The position numbers were made by a program, and so were the translations under genes. 64,000 bases of DNA from Antarctobacter sediminis (lineage in GTDB: Bacteria; Pseudomonadota; Alphaproteobacteria; Rhodobacterales; Rhodobacteraceae). The stretch spans positions 62,001-126,000 of the forward strand of contig NZ_JAHUZG010000005.1 in assembly GCF_019218285.1 (NCBI RefSeq). Direction: 5' to 3'. Numbering within the stretch: the first letter of the stretch is position 1; every line of letters starts with the position of its first letter. Positions 17,266 to 26,169 of this stretch are shown here, in pieces. The notes below the pieces were generated by a model that searched no databases, was not told where the DNA came from, and worked only from the letters and a program-made list of their open reading frames with translations.

Positions 17266-19645
17266 AGACCCTCAGCAAATGGGACACCGGCACCCGTGCC
17301 ATACGCAACGCGGGCCAGAGCGCAGCCAGCCCCGCCGCCAACAGCGTCAACAGCCCCAGCCGCGCATAGTCCAGCGGGAACAGATACATCGGCAGACTCC
17401 AGCCAAAAGCCTGAACATTGACCATCGCCAGCAGGACCCAAGCCAACGCCAGCCCAAGCGGCAGGGCCAAAAGCGCGGTCAACACGGCAAGAACCAGCGC
17501 GCGGATCAGTTCCACCCGGGCCAGCGTGCCCCGAGTCAGCCCCATGGCCCAGACCGGCGCCAACTGTGGCAAGCGGATCGCGGACAGTGTCAAAAGGCTC
17601 ATCAGGATGGCAAAGCCCGCCACCGCCAGTGTCAGGACATTCAGCGCCGCCGTCACGGTAAACGTCCGCTCAAAGACCGCCAGCGAAAAGGCCTTGACCG
17701 CGGCTTGGTCGGAGACGCTGGTGCGCGGTACGCCGAACGCCTCGCCCAGTGCGTCGCGCAGCTCTTCGGCTCCGGCTCCCAAGACCCCGAATTGCTGCGG
17801 TCGCTCCTCGGGAAAGCGAGCGGCAAAGCGCGTCTCGGACAGGATCGCCTGCCCCAGAGGGTTGCCATAATCCCCATAGACCCCAACCACCGGCAGGCTC
17901 AGCCCCTCGCCCAGTTCCAGCCCGTCGCCCAGCCAAAGGCCAGCCCGTCGCGCCAGTTGTTCGTTCACGATCACCGCTTGTCCGGCGGCCACCCGATCCC
18001 ATGCGTTTGGCTGTGCATCGACAAACGCCCAGTTGGCGCGATAGGCCGGGCCGACCCGCGCGCCCATCAGTTCGGAAGGGACGCCGGCCAGCCGGGTTTC
18101 GACCCGCAACAGGGGCAGCACTGTCAGCCCCTGATCCTGCAAATAGACCTCGATCTCGGCCATGCGGTCACCGTCGATGCCCCGCACATAGGCCTCGGCA
18201 AACAGGCGCTGGTCGAGGAAATCGACAAAAGTCAGCCGAAAGCTGGACACCATGGTCGACACGCCCACGTTGGCCGCCATCGCCAACAGCAGCGCCATCA
18301 GCGCAAGACTGAGGCCCGGCAATTGCTGGCGCGTATCCGCCCAGAACCAGCCGCCGATCACCCCTTTGGCGCGCGCCTGTCCAAAAGCCAGCACCGCCCC
18401 AAGCACCATCGGCAGCGCCAAGGCTGCACCGATCAGCAAACAGGCCAGCAAGGCAAAACTGGCCAAAAGACCCGCATCTGCAAGGGCAAGGCCGCCCGCC
18501 CCCATCAGCAAGAGCAGCGACACAGCCGCCTGAATCCAACGCCCGCGCCCCGCAGCCATGGCCCAGGCCCTTGGCCGGGCGCTGGCAAGGATTGGCATCC
18601 GCACGATCTTCCACAAGGCGCCGCCACCGGCGACACAGGCCCCAAGCACCGCGATCCCCAGCCCCGACAGCCACCAGACCGGGCGCAATTGCAACCCGCC
18701 CGACACCTGCGCGCCATAAAGGCCCTCCAGCGTGGCGGCCACGTCGGGCAACAGCAGCGCCGCCACCACATAGCCCAGCACAACACCGATCGCGCCCGCC
18801 AGCACCGCAAGAACCAAAAGTTCCAGCGCCATCAACAGAACCAGCCTGCGCAGCGGCACACCCAACGTCCGCAGGGTGCGGACCATGCCGCGCCGCTGTT
18901 CGAACACCAGCCCGATTGTGCCATGCACGATAAAGATCCCGACAGCAAAGCTCAGCAGGCCAAAAGCCGTCAGGTTCAGGTGGAAACTGTCCGTCAGCTG
19001 CCCCACGTCGCTGCCCGATTGCGCCGCAACGCGAGTCACTCCGGGAGCGACCTGTTCAAGGGGCGGCAAGCCCATCGGCTGTTGCGGGGCCACGATCAAC
19101 CGGCTGAGCCGTCCGGGCCTGTCCAGCAAACGCTGTGCCACCCCCACATCGGTCAACACCGTATCCGGCGCGACAGAGGCATCGACAACCACCTTTTGTG
19201 GCAGTTCCCCCAGACGCGCCGCCGTTTCGGCATCGGCAAACAACACACCGACCGTAAGAAAGGCCTGCAAGTCGATGTCGCCGTCGCCTTCGACCGGGCT
19301 TAGCGCGCCGGGTGTGGTCAGCGGGTCCAGCCCCACCAGCCGCAGGCTGCCATCTGTCAGGCGCAGGCGCCCCTCGACCACGGGGGAAACCTGCCAGCCT
19401 GCGCGCCGCAGCGCGATATAGGTGTCTTGTGCAAGTTCATCGCCCGCCCGCGGCACCAGCTGATCAAAGCGCCCCTCGCCCAAAGTGGCGGCAGCGGCGT
19501 CATAACTCGCCCGCGCCTCGGCGTTGATCGCCTGCACGCCGGACCACAGCGCAGTGGCCAGCGCCAGCCCCGCCAGAAAGGTAAAGAACTGAAGCGGGCT
19601 GCGCCGCCAGTGAGAGATCAGCGCCTGAAGGACCGCGCCGGTCAT
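17249..19645 (-). CDS. ABC transporter permease, FtsX/LolC type (AttF-AttG fused)
   Basis: 798-residue MacB/FtsX-family permease with two FtsX domains in one chain. There is one N-terminal helix (residues 18-38), a large periplasmic domain to about 225, a helix bundle from about 230 to 430, a second periplasmic domain, and a C-terminal bundle (about 665-785). In AttEFGH-type systems the permease can be two proteins; here one long protein covers both. Its start overlaps the stop of the ATPase gene (ATGA), so the two are coupled. Likely moves a lipid or lipoprotein-like substrate out of the inner membrane together with the downstream AttH-like protein. Confidence 0.85.
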   Translation of the reverse strand: MTGAVLQALISHWRRSPLQFFTFLAGLALATALWSGVQAINAEARASYDAAAATLGEGRFDQLVPRAGDELAQDTYIALRRAGWQVSPVVEGRLRLTDGSLRLVGLDPLTTPGALSPVEGDGDIDLQAFLTVGVLFADAETAARLGELPQKVVVDASVAPDTVLTDVGVAQRLLDRPGRLSRLIVAPQQPMGLPPLEQVAPGVTRVAAQSGSDVGQLTDSFHLNLTAFGLLSFAVGIFIVHGTIGLVFEQRRGMVRTLRTLGVPLRRLVLLMALELLVLAVLAGAIGVVLGYVVAALLLPDVAATLEGLYGAQVSGGLQLRPVWWLSGLGIAVLGACVAGGGALWKIVRMPILASARPRAWAMAAGRGRWIQAAVSLLLLMGAGGLALADAGLLASFALLACLLIGAALALPMVLGAVLAFGQARAKGVIGGWFWADTRQQLPGLSLALMALLLAMAANVGVSTMVSSFRLTFVDFLDQRLFAEAYVRGIDGDRMAEIEVYLQDQGLTVLPLLRVETRLAGVPSELMGARVGPAYRANWAFVDAQPNAWDRVAAGQAVIVNEQLARRAGLWLGDGLELGEGLSLPVVGVYGDYGNPLGQAILSETRFAARFPEERPQQFGVLGAGAEELRDALGEAFGVPRTSVSDQAAVKAFSLAVFERTFTVTAALNVLTLAVAGFAILMSLLTLSAIRLPQLAPVWAMGLTRGTLARVELIRALVLAVLTALLALPLGLALAWVLLAMVNVQAFGWSLPMYLFPLDYARLGLLTLLAAGLAALWPALRMARVPVSHLLRVFANER

Positions 19646-20298
19646 GCCAGCCGCCCCCCCGCAAGATGCAATTGGCGGTCCATCCGGGCGGCCACTGCGG
19701 GCGAATGCGTCACCACCATCAACCCCGCGCCGGTTTTGCCCACCAGCGCCAGCATCTCTTCCAGCACTTCGCCGGCGGTGGCCTCGTCAAGGTTGCCGGT
19801 CGGCTCATCCGCCAGGATCAGCCGCGGACGCGCCGCAAGCGCACGGGCAATCGCAACCCGCTGTTGCTGTCCGCCGGACAACTGCTCGGGGTATTTGTGG
19901 CGGTGGCTCGCCAGACCCATGGCGCGCAATAGCTGTTCCGCCTGCCCCGCATCCGCGCGCCCTGACAGCCGCGCCTGAAACCGGATGTTATCCCAGACGT
20001 CCAGCGAGGGGATCAGGTTGAACTGTTGAAAGATCACCGCCACGTCCGAACGCCGCAGCGCGGCGCGGCCCGCTTCGTCCAGCGTGGCGATATCGCGACC
20101 GTCGAACAGGACCTGCCCGGAATCCACCGTATCCAGACCGCCGACGATATGCAGCAAAGTGCTTTTGCCGGACCCGGATTCGCCTTGCAGGGACATGGTC
20201 TGTCCCATGTCCAGCCTCAGATCCACACCAGCCAGAACCGGCACGGGCCCTTCGGCCCCGGCGAATGTCTTGGTCACGCCTTTGACATCAAGCAGCAT
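19642..20298 (-). CDS. ABC transporter ATP-binding protein, LolD/MacB type
   Basis: 218-residue ATPase subunit with Walker A GESGSGKST, Q-loop FQQFNL, signature LSGGQQQRVAIARAL, Walker B LILADEPTGNLD and His switch VVTHS. The NLDEATAGEVLEEML region is typical of the LolD/MacB/FtsE group. Start at 20298 because GGAGG lies directly upstream; an in-frame ATG 24 bases before it lacks this. First gene of the AttEFGH-like operon, divergent from the GntR regulator with 169 bases between them. Confidence 0.92.
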   Translation of the reverse strand: MLLDVKGVTKTFAGAEGPVPVLAGVDLRLDMGQTMSLQGESGSGKSTLLHIVGGLDTVDSGQVLFDGRDIATLDEAGRAALRRSDVAVIFQQFNLIPSLDVWDNIRFQARLSGRADAGQAEQLLRAMGLASHRHKYPEQLSGGQQQRVAIARALAARPRLILADEPTGNLDEATAGEVLEEMLALVGKTGAGLMVVTHSPAVAARMDRQLHLAGGRLA

Positions 20299-20467
20299 GG
20301 CAATCCTCCGTCGGGGAGACATAGCCCCCCTGCCCGCTTAGCAAACCCGCAAGACCGGCAACAGCGCCGGCAGCACCCTGTTTTCCGCTCTCGACCTTGG
20401 TTCGCGCATTTGTCACACCCGGGGCATCCTGCGATGCTATGCTCAAGGATCCGAACGGAACGCCCTC

Positions 20468-21184
20468 ATGCCCCGCACCACCTGGACCACGATCAAAGAT
20501 GCGCTGGAACGCGACATTGCCGAGGGACGCCTGTGCCCCGGCGACCGGCTGCCGACGGAACCCGATCTGGCCCAGCGTTTCGAGGCCGGGCGGCATTCGG
20601 TGCGCCGCGCCGTGGCCGCGTTGGCAAAAGAAGGCAAACTGAGCATCGAACAGGGACGCGGCACCTTTGTCGAAAGCACGCCGCTGCTGACCTATGCGAT
20701 TTCCCGCCGGACGCGGCTGCGGCGGAACCTTGCGCCACAGGGGCTGGAGGTCAGCGGTGACCTTCTGAACGCCGAGGTGATCGAGGCCACGGCCCCTGTG
20801 CGGCTGGCGCTGCGTCTGAACAAGGGGGCCAAGGTCATTGCAAGCCGCCGTATCACCTACGCGGACAAGATGCCGATCTCTGTCGGGGTCTCCTATCATT
20901 CGGCGGACCGGTTCCCCGACTACCTCGAACGGCGGCGGGTGACAGCCTCGGTGACGGAAACCTACAAATCCTACGGGATCGACGACTACCTGCGCGGCGA
21001 AACCCAGTTGCACGCCCGGCAGGCGGACCCGGACGAGGCCAAGCTGCTGCGTCAGCATCCCGATCTGCCGGTGATCGTGGTGCGTGCCATCGATACTCTT
21101 CCCGATGGCACGCCCATAGCGTTCAAAGAGGTGATCTGGTCGGCCGCGCGTGTACAGTTCACCATGACCGGGGGCGAGGACTGA
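20468..21184 (+). CDS. GntR/HutC-family regulator, PhnF-like
   Basis: 238-residue repressor. Residues 1-70 form a winged-helix GntR domain (DRLPTEPDLAQRFEAGRHSV, IEQGRGTFV). Residues about 95-232 are a UTRA ligand-binding domain (SVTETYKSYGIDDYLR, FKEVIWSAAR). The sequence is closest in feel to PhnF, regulator of phosphonate utilisation, but no phn genes are in the window. The neighbour pattern makes the divergent ABC operon a possible target. It converges on the TIM-barrel gene with 6 bases between stops. Confidence 0.78.
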   Translation: MPRTTWTTIKDALERDIAEGRLCPGDRLPTEPDLAQRFEAGRHSVRRAVAALAKEGKLSIEQGRGTFVESTPLLTYAISRRTRLRRNLAPQGLEVSGDLLNAEVIEATAPVRLALRLNKGAKVIASRRITYADKMPISVGVSYHSADRFPDYLERRRVTASVTETYKSYGIDDYLRGETQLHARQADPDEAKLLRQHPDLPVIVVRAIDTLPDGTPIAFKEVIWSAARVQFTMTGGED

Positions 21185-21190
21185 GCCCGC

Positions 21191-22006
21191 TCAGACCGCC
21201 AATCCCAAAGCCTTGAGATAGGCAAAGCCTTTCGGGATCTCGCCCTTGTCCCTCAGTTCCAGCACAAGATGCGGCGCGCTTTCGCAATCCGCCAAGGCAC
21301 GGAAAACCGCGGCCCATTCGATCTCGCCCTCCCCCGGAGCCCAGTGCCGGTCGGCATGGCCGTCCACATCCTGAAGATGTACGTGGCGCAGCAGGCTGCC
21401 CGCGTCGCGCACGAAGTAATCTACCGGCGGGGCACCCGACATGCGGCGCGCCAGTTGCGCGTGACCCGTGTCGATGGACAGGGCAATCGCCTCGGAATCG
21501 AAGCTTGCGACCATCTCGCGGCGGGTGGCGGGGTCGACGTCCTGAATGTTCTCGATCACCAGTTGGATGCCCATTTCTCCTGCGGAGGCGACAACCGGCG
21601 ACAAAACCTCGTGGATGCGCGCCAGTTTCTGTGCGGCATAGCCCGGCTGGCACAGCAGGTTGTTGCGATACCACAGTGTATAGGGCGAATGCAGCACCAC
21701 TTGCCGCGCACCGATCCGGTCTGCTGCCTCCAGAGCGCGCAGCATCCGCGCGGTTATCAGCGGGCGCAGTTCAGGATCCTTGTTGTCCAGATCCAGCCCC
21801 TCAAACGGGCCATGGATACCCAGCCGCCCCTCGAACCCTTGCAAGACGGCCTGCGCCGCGGAAACCAGATCATCCAGTTCCGTCGTCAGGGCGGCGTGAC
21901 TCATGAAATCCTGCAATTCAAGGTCGCGCGCACTGTCGAACAGCCAATCACGATGTTCATAGACCTGCGTGATCTTCAGGCAGGCCCCGATCTTCAAGGG
22001 GGTCAT
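21191..22006 (-). CDS. sugar phosphate isomerase/epimerase-like TIM-barrel protein
   Basis: 271-residue xylose isomerase-like (AP endonuclease 2) TIM barrel. Metal and substrate residues sit where expected: VVLHSPY, LVIENIQDV (Glu), LSIDTGHAQL (Asp, His), RHVHLQDVDG (His) and LELRDKG (Glu). It acts in the cytoplasm on an unknown sugar or polyol derivative. It follows the transaminase gene on the same strand after 137 bases that hold an inverted repeat, so co-transcription is uncertain. Confidence 0.75.
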   Translation of the reverse strand: MTPLKIGACLKITQVYEHRDWLFDSARDLELQDFMSHAALTTELDDLVSAAQAVLQGFEGRLGIHGPFEGLDLDNKDPELRPLITARMLRALEAADRIGARQVVLHSPYTLWYRNNLLCQPGYAAQKLARIHEVLSPVVASAGEMGIQLVIENIQDVDPATRREMVASFDSEAIALSIDTGHAQLARRMSGAPPVDYFVRDAGSLLRHVHLQDVDGHADRHWAPGEGEIEWAAVFRALADCESAPHLVLELRDKGEIPKGFAYLKALGLAV

Positions 22007-22108
22007 GGTATTGTCTCCTGCCCCGGCGGCGTGCGGGGGCCTTGGGCAGGGCTATCGGCAATCCCGGTGTCAGCGGCGTGACGGGCGGGCGACAGAAATG
22101 TAACGGGT

Positions 22109-22135
22109 GGGCGCGCCGGGTTCGCAGGCGCGCCC
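22109..22135. repeat. inverted repeat between two minus-strand genes
   Basis: GGGCGCGCC at 22109-22117 and GGCGCGCCC at 22127-22135, a perfect 9-bp stem with a 9-base loop just downstream of the transaminase stop. No T-run follows on the minus strand, so it is perhaps an RNA-stabilising hairpin or weak terminator. Confidence 0.45.
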
Positions 22136-22143
22136 CAAGGGGA

Positions 22144-23514
22144 TCAGCCCAGCACTTCGGCCACCGCCTGCGCCGTCTTGCCGGCGACCTCTTCGGCCTC
22201 GGCCCGCGTCAGGCTGAAGGGCGGCGCAAAGCCGAGGATGTCGCCCTGCGGCATGGCACGCCCGATTACGCCGCGCTTCAACAGAGCAGCCGCGATCGAC
22301 GGCCCCACCTTTTGCGACGGGTCGAAAAAGCTGCGGCTGTCGCGGTCGGCCACGAATTCCACCGCCGCCATCATGCCTTCGCCACGCACCTCGCCGACAT
22401 TCGCGTGATCGCCCAGCGCGTCCCGCAAAGCGGCATTGAAATGCCCACCGACCTCGCCCGCGTTCTGCACAAGGTTCAGCGCGTCCAGAAGTTTCAGGTT
22501 CGCCACGCCGGCCGCCGCGCCGATAGGATGGGCCGAATAGGTCCAGCCGTGGCCGATGGGGCCGTTTTCATCGGTGCCCTGTTCCAGCACTTTCCACATG
22601 CGGTCGCCCACGATGGACCCGGACAGCGGCGCATAGGCCGAGGTCAGCCCCTTGGCGATGGTGATCAGGTCCGGTTTCAACCCGTAGTGGTCCGACCCCA
22701 TCATCGTGCCCAGACGGCCAAAGCCCGTCACCACTTCATCCGCGATCAGCAGGATATCATGTTTGCGCAGCACCTCCTGGATCGCCGCCCAATAGCCCGG
22801 CGGCGGCGGCACGATGCCGCCTGTGCCCAGCACCGGCTCTCCGATGAAGGCGGCGATGGTATCCGCGCCCTCGCGGTCGATCAGCGACTCCAGTTCGGCC
22901 ACGCAATGCGCGGTGAACTGCTCCGGCGTCAGGTCAAGGTTGTCGCGGCGGTAGTAATACGGTGCCTCGGTGTGGATCACCTGTGCCAGCGGCAGATCGA
23001 ATTTCTTGTGGAACAGCTCCAGCCCGGTCAGCGAGCCGGTCATCAGCCCCGAGCCGTGATAGCCACGCCAGCGCGAGATGATCTTCTTTTTCTCGGGGCG
23101 GCCAAGGATGTTATTGTAATACCAGACCAGCTTGATGTTGGTCTCATTCGCGTCCGAGCCGCTGAGGCCGAAATAGACCTTGGACATGCCTTCGGGCGCG
23201 CGGTCGAGGATCATCTTGGACAGGGTGATGCTGGCCTCGGTGCCATGGCCGACATAGGCGTGGTAATAGGCCAGTTCCCGAGCCTGCTCGGCAATCGCCT
23301 CTGCGATCTCGGGGCGGCCATAGCCCACGTTCACACAATAGAGCCCGGCAAAAGCGTCCAGCAGGCGGTTGCCATCGCGATCCTCGATATGGCAGCCCTG
23401 TCCGCCGGTCACCACGCGGTTCGGCAGGTTGCCGCGCGCAAATTCCGCCAGATGGGTGGAGGGGTGAAAGAAATTCTCCCGGTCCCAAGCGTCAAGTTGA
23501 TCGTTTTTCAGCAT
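22144..23514 (-). CDS. class III transaminase, DoeD-like
   Basis: 456-residue PLP-dependent fold-type I aminotransferase. The PLP lysine is Lys288 (ITIAKGLTSAY) and the cofactor-binding Asp is Asp259 (LLIADEVVTGFGR). N-terminal features (GLYCVNVGYGR, ELAYYHAYVGHGTEA, FGLSGSDANETNIKLVWYY) match DoeD, the diaminobutyrate transaminase of ectoine breakdown, as I remember it. The broader family also includes omega-amino acid:pyruvate transaminases. It is transcribed away from the DoeA-like gene with 251 bases between starts. The substrate call depends on that context. Confidence 0.85.
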   Translation of the reverse strand: MLKNDQLDAWDRENFFHPSTHLAEFARGNLPNRVVTGGQGCHIEDRDGNRLLDAFAGLYCVNVGYGRPEIAEAIAEQARELAYYHAYVGHGTEASITLSKMILDRAPEGMSKVYFGLSGSDANETNIKLVWYYNNILGRPEKKKIISRWRGYHGSGLMTGSLTGLELFHKKFDLPLAQVIHTEAPYYYRRDNLDLTPEQFTAHCVAELESLIDREGADTIAAFIGEPVLGTGGIVPPPPGYWAAIQEVLRKHDILLIADEVVTGFGRLGTMMGSDHYGLKPDLITIAKGLTSAYAPLSGSIVGDRMWKVLEQGTDENGPIGHGWTYSAHPIGAAAGVANLKLLDALNLVQNAGEVGGHFNAALRDALGDHANVGEVRGEGMMAAVEFVADRDSRSFFDPSQKVGPSIAAALLKRGVIGRAMPQGDILGFAPPFSLTRAEAEEVAGKTAQAVAEVLG

Positions 23515-23765
23515 GTCAGGCTCCTCTTGCGCGGCAGCGCGCCGCTGGCTGTTAAATCAAGGAAGCCCCGTGTCGCACGCATCGGGCGCCAGAGGCTCCA
23601 CGATCCCCGGCAGCAGCGCGCAATGCCTTTATTGCGGGGGATGCCACATGGCTATCCGATTCACCGCGCCCTGACCAGCCTGTCGGACGCCCTGCCCAAT
23701 TTCTCCTTGCAGAACCGCCGCATGAGACAGCAAATGTCAGGATCACCCCAACAAAAAGGCCCGCC

Positions 23766-24950
23766 ATGTCCGCCCCCAACCTGCCCTTTTCCCAGTCCGA
23801 ATACGACCGGCGCCTGCGGCTGGTCGAGAAACGTATGGAACGGCTTGGGCTTGATGCATTGTTTGTCGAGGACCCCTCGAACATGGCTTGGCTGACCGGC
23901 TATGATGGCTGGTCCTTTTACGTCCATCAGGGCGTTCTGGTCATCCCCGGCGAGCCGCCACTGTGGTGGGGCCGTGCGATGGATGCCTATGGCGCGCTGC
24001 GCACCGTCTGGATGAAGCCGGAACGCATCCTCGGCTATGCCGACGATTACGTGCAGGCCACCGACCGCCACCCGATGCAGGACCTTGCCAGCCACATCCG
24101 CGCGCGCGGGTTGGACGCGGGCCGCATCGGGGTCGAGATGGAAAACTACTACTATTCCGCCAAGGCGCATCTGACGCTGCTGGCCGAACTGCCCGAGGCC
24201 GAACTCGTCGATGCCACCGCGCTGGTGAACTGGCAGCGCACCATCAAGTCCGACGAGGAAATCACCTTTATCCGGCGGGCTGCGCGCATCTCGGAAAAGC
24301 TGGTGGACGGCATCCTTGAACGCGTCGAACCCGGCCTGCCCAAGAACGAACTGGTGGCCGAGATCTATGCCGATGCGATCCGAGGGGCCGATGGCCATTG
24401 GGGCGATTATGCCGCCATCGTGCCGCTGCTGCCCTCGGGCCTTGATGCCTCTGCCGCGCATCTGACATGGGACGGGCGCCCCTTCGCCAAAGGTGAGGCA
24501 ACCTTCTTTGAACTCGCCGGGTGTTACCGCCGCTACCATGCGCCTTTTTGCCGGACGGTCTTTCTTGGCAAGCCGCCGCAGCACATGCTGGACGCGGAAA
24601 AGGCGCTGGTCGAGGGGCTGGAAATGGGGCTGGAGGCCGCGCGCGCTGGCAATACCGCCGGCGACATCGCCCGCGCGCTCTATGCCGCGCTGGCCAAGGG
24701 CGGCATCCAGCGCACCGGGCGCTGCGGCTATCCCATAGGCCTCAGCTATCCGCCCGATTGGGGCGAACGCACCATTTCCATCCGCACCAGCGATGAAACC
24801 GTCCTGCAACCGGGCATGACCTTCCACTTCATGCCCGGCCTCTGGATGGAAGACTGGGGGCTGGAAATCACCGAATCCATTCTGATCCGCGAGGACGGCC
24901 CGGCGGAATGCCTTTGCGACCGGCCGCGCCAACTGTTTGTGAAAGACTAA
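23766..24950 (+). CDS. doeA: DoeA-like creatinase-fold amidohydrolase (ectoine hydrolase-like)
   Basis: 394-residue M24/creatinase pita-bread enzyme. DoeA opens ectoine to N-acetyl-2,4-diaminobutyrate. Strong DoeA landmarks include PSNMAWLTGYDGWSFYVHQ near residues 38-56, NYYYSAKAHLTLL, GYPIGLSYPPDWGERT and FHFMPGLWMEDWGLEITES. The usual M24 metal ligands are not intact (FELAGCYRRYHAPFCRT in place of a D-x-G...D pattern), as expected for metal-free creatinase-type members. The next gene starts one base after the stop. Canonical DoeB, DoeC and DoeX are not in the window, so the exact substrate should be treated as inferred. Confidence 0.8.
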   Translation: MSAPNLPFSQSEYDRRLRLVEKRMERLGLDALFVEDPSNMAWLTGYDGWSFYVHQGVLVIPGEPPLWWGRAMDAYGALRTVWMKPERILGYADDYVQATDRHPMQDLASHIRARGLDAGRIGVEMENYYYSAKAHLTLLAELPEAELVDATALVNWQRTIKSDEEITFIRRAARISEKLVDGILERVEPGLPKNELVAEIYADAIRGADGHWGDYAAIVPLLPSGLDASAAHLTWDGRPFAKGEATFFELAGCYRRYHAPFCRTVFLGKPPQHMLDAEKALVEGLEMGLEAARAGNTAGDIARALYAALAKGGIQRTGRCGYPIGLSYPPDWGERTISIRTSDETVLQPGMTFHFMPGLWMEDWGLEITESILIREDGPAECLCDRPRQLFVKD

Positions 24951-24951
24951 G

Positions 24952-26106
24952 ATGGAACTCCTGCACCGGACAGAGGGCCTGCTGGGCGAATTGATCGGCT
25001 TTCCGACCGTCTCGGCAGACAGCAACCTCGACCTGATCGGCTGGGCTTCGAACTACCTCAAGGGGCTGGGGGCGGTCTGTGACATCTCGCTGGACGAAAG
25101 CGGTCACAAGGCCAACCTCTTTGCCACATTCGGCCCCGAGGGTGACGGCGGGCTGGTCCTGTCCGGGCATTCCGACGTGGTGCCGGTGGCCGATCAGGAT
25201 TGGTCCAGCGATCCCTTCGTGATGAAGGCCCGCGAGGGTCGGCTATTCGGGCGCGGCGCCTGTGACATGAAAGGATTCATCGCCTGCGTGCTGGCGCTGG
25301 CACCGCGGATCGCCCAATGGCGGTTGACCCGTCCGGTGCATATCGTTCTGACATATGACGAAGAGGTCGGCTGTTTCGGGGCCCGCGCGCTGGTCGAGGA
25401 ACTGCGCGACCGCGGGCTGCGCCCGGCCACCGCCATTCTGGGCGAACCGACCATGATGCGGGTGATCGACGGTCACAAGGGGTGCTACGAATATACCACG
25501 CGGATTACCGGCTGCGCCGGGCATGGCTCGGCCCCCGATCTGGGCGTGAATGCCGCGGTTTGCGCCACGCGCTACGCCGCCCGCCTGATGGAACTGGAAA
25601 CCGACCTGCGCCAACGCGCCCCGCAGGGCAGCCCATTTTCGCCGCCATGGACCACGCTGAACATCGGTCGGATTCACTCTGGCCATGCCCATAACGTCAT
25701 CCCCGACCACGCGGAAATCGACTGGGAGATGCGGCCCGTGCAACGGTCCGACGCCGATCACGTGTTGGCCCAGATCGACCGCTTTGCCGATAGCCTGCTG
25801 CCCGCCATGCGCGCCATCCACCCGGAGGCCACCATCACGCGCGAGGTCATTGGCGAGGTCGCGGGATTGGAGCCTGTGCCGGGCAATGCCATCGCCGGGA
25901 TCGTTTCGGCCCTGACCGGATCAAACGGTACGGATGTGGTCAGCTTTGGCACCGAAGCCGGGCTTTTCCAGTCTCTCGGCATGGATTGCGTCGTCTGCGG
26001 GCCGGGGTCGATCGAACAGGCGCACAAGCCCGACGAATACGTCAGCCGCGACCAATTGGCCGCCTGTCTGTCCATGCTGCAAGGGTTGGAAAAACACCTG
26101 TCCTGA
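24952..26106 (+). CDS. M20 deacetylase, acetylornithine deacetylase (ArgE) type
   Basis: 384-residue zinc-dependent M20A amidohydrolase. Metal ligands appear in LSGHSDVVPV (His), GRGACDMKGF (Asp) and TYDEEVGCFGA (Glu). ArgE-type features include IDGHKGCYEYTTRITG, SGHAHNVIPDHAEIDWEMRPV and TDVVSFGTEAGLFQS. It is coupled to the DoeA-like gene. N-acetyl-2,4-diaminobutyrate is the one-carbon-shorter homologue of N-acetylornithine, so this enzyme could do the deacetylation normally done by DoeB; an arginine-pathway role is the alternative. Confidence 0.85.
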   Translation: MELLHRTEGLLGELIGFPTVSADSNLDLIGWASNYLKGLGAVCDISLDESGHKANLFATFGPEGDGGLVLSGHSDVVPVADQDWSSDPFVMKAREGRLFGRGACDMKGFIACVLALAPRIAQWRLTRPVHIVLTYDEEVGCFGARALVEELRDRGLRPATAILGEPTMMRVIDGHKGCYEYTTRITGCAGHGSAPDLGVNAAVCATRYAARLMELETDLRQRAPQGSPFSPPWTTLNIGRIHSGHAHNVIPDHAEIDWEMRPVQRSDADHVLAQIDRFADSLLPAMRAIHPEATITREVIGEVAGLEPVPGNAIAGIVSALTGSNGTDVVSFGTEAGLFQSLGMDCVVCGPGSIEQAHKPDEYVSRDQLAACLSMLQGLEKHLS

Positions 26107-26169
26107 CGGGTCTCGACAAGCCTTCCTGCCGGTCTCATCATGGCCGCCAATCTCGGGGAGGAGACCGAC

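Noticed and set aside
17237-19303. 688-codon plus-strand open frame opposite the ABC permease
   Set aside because: Extremely Gln/Arg/His-rich translation, typical of an antisense frame in GC-rich DNA; the permease on the other strand has clear FtsX features and operon overlaps.
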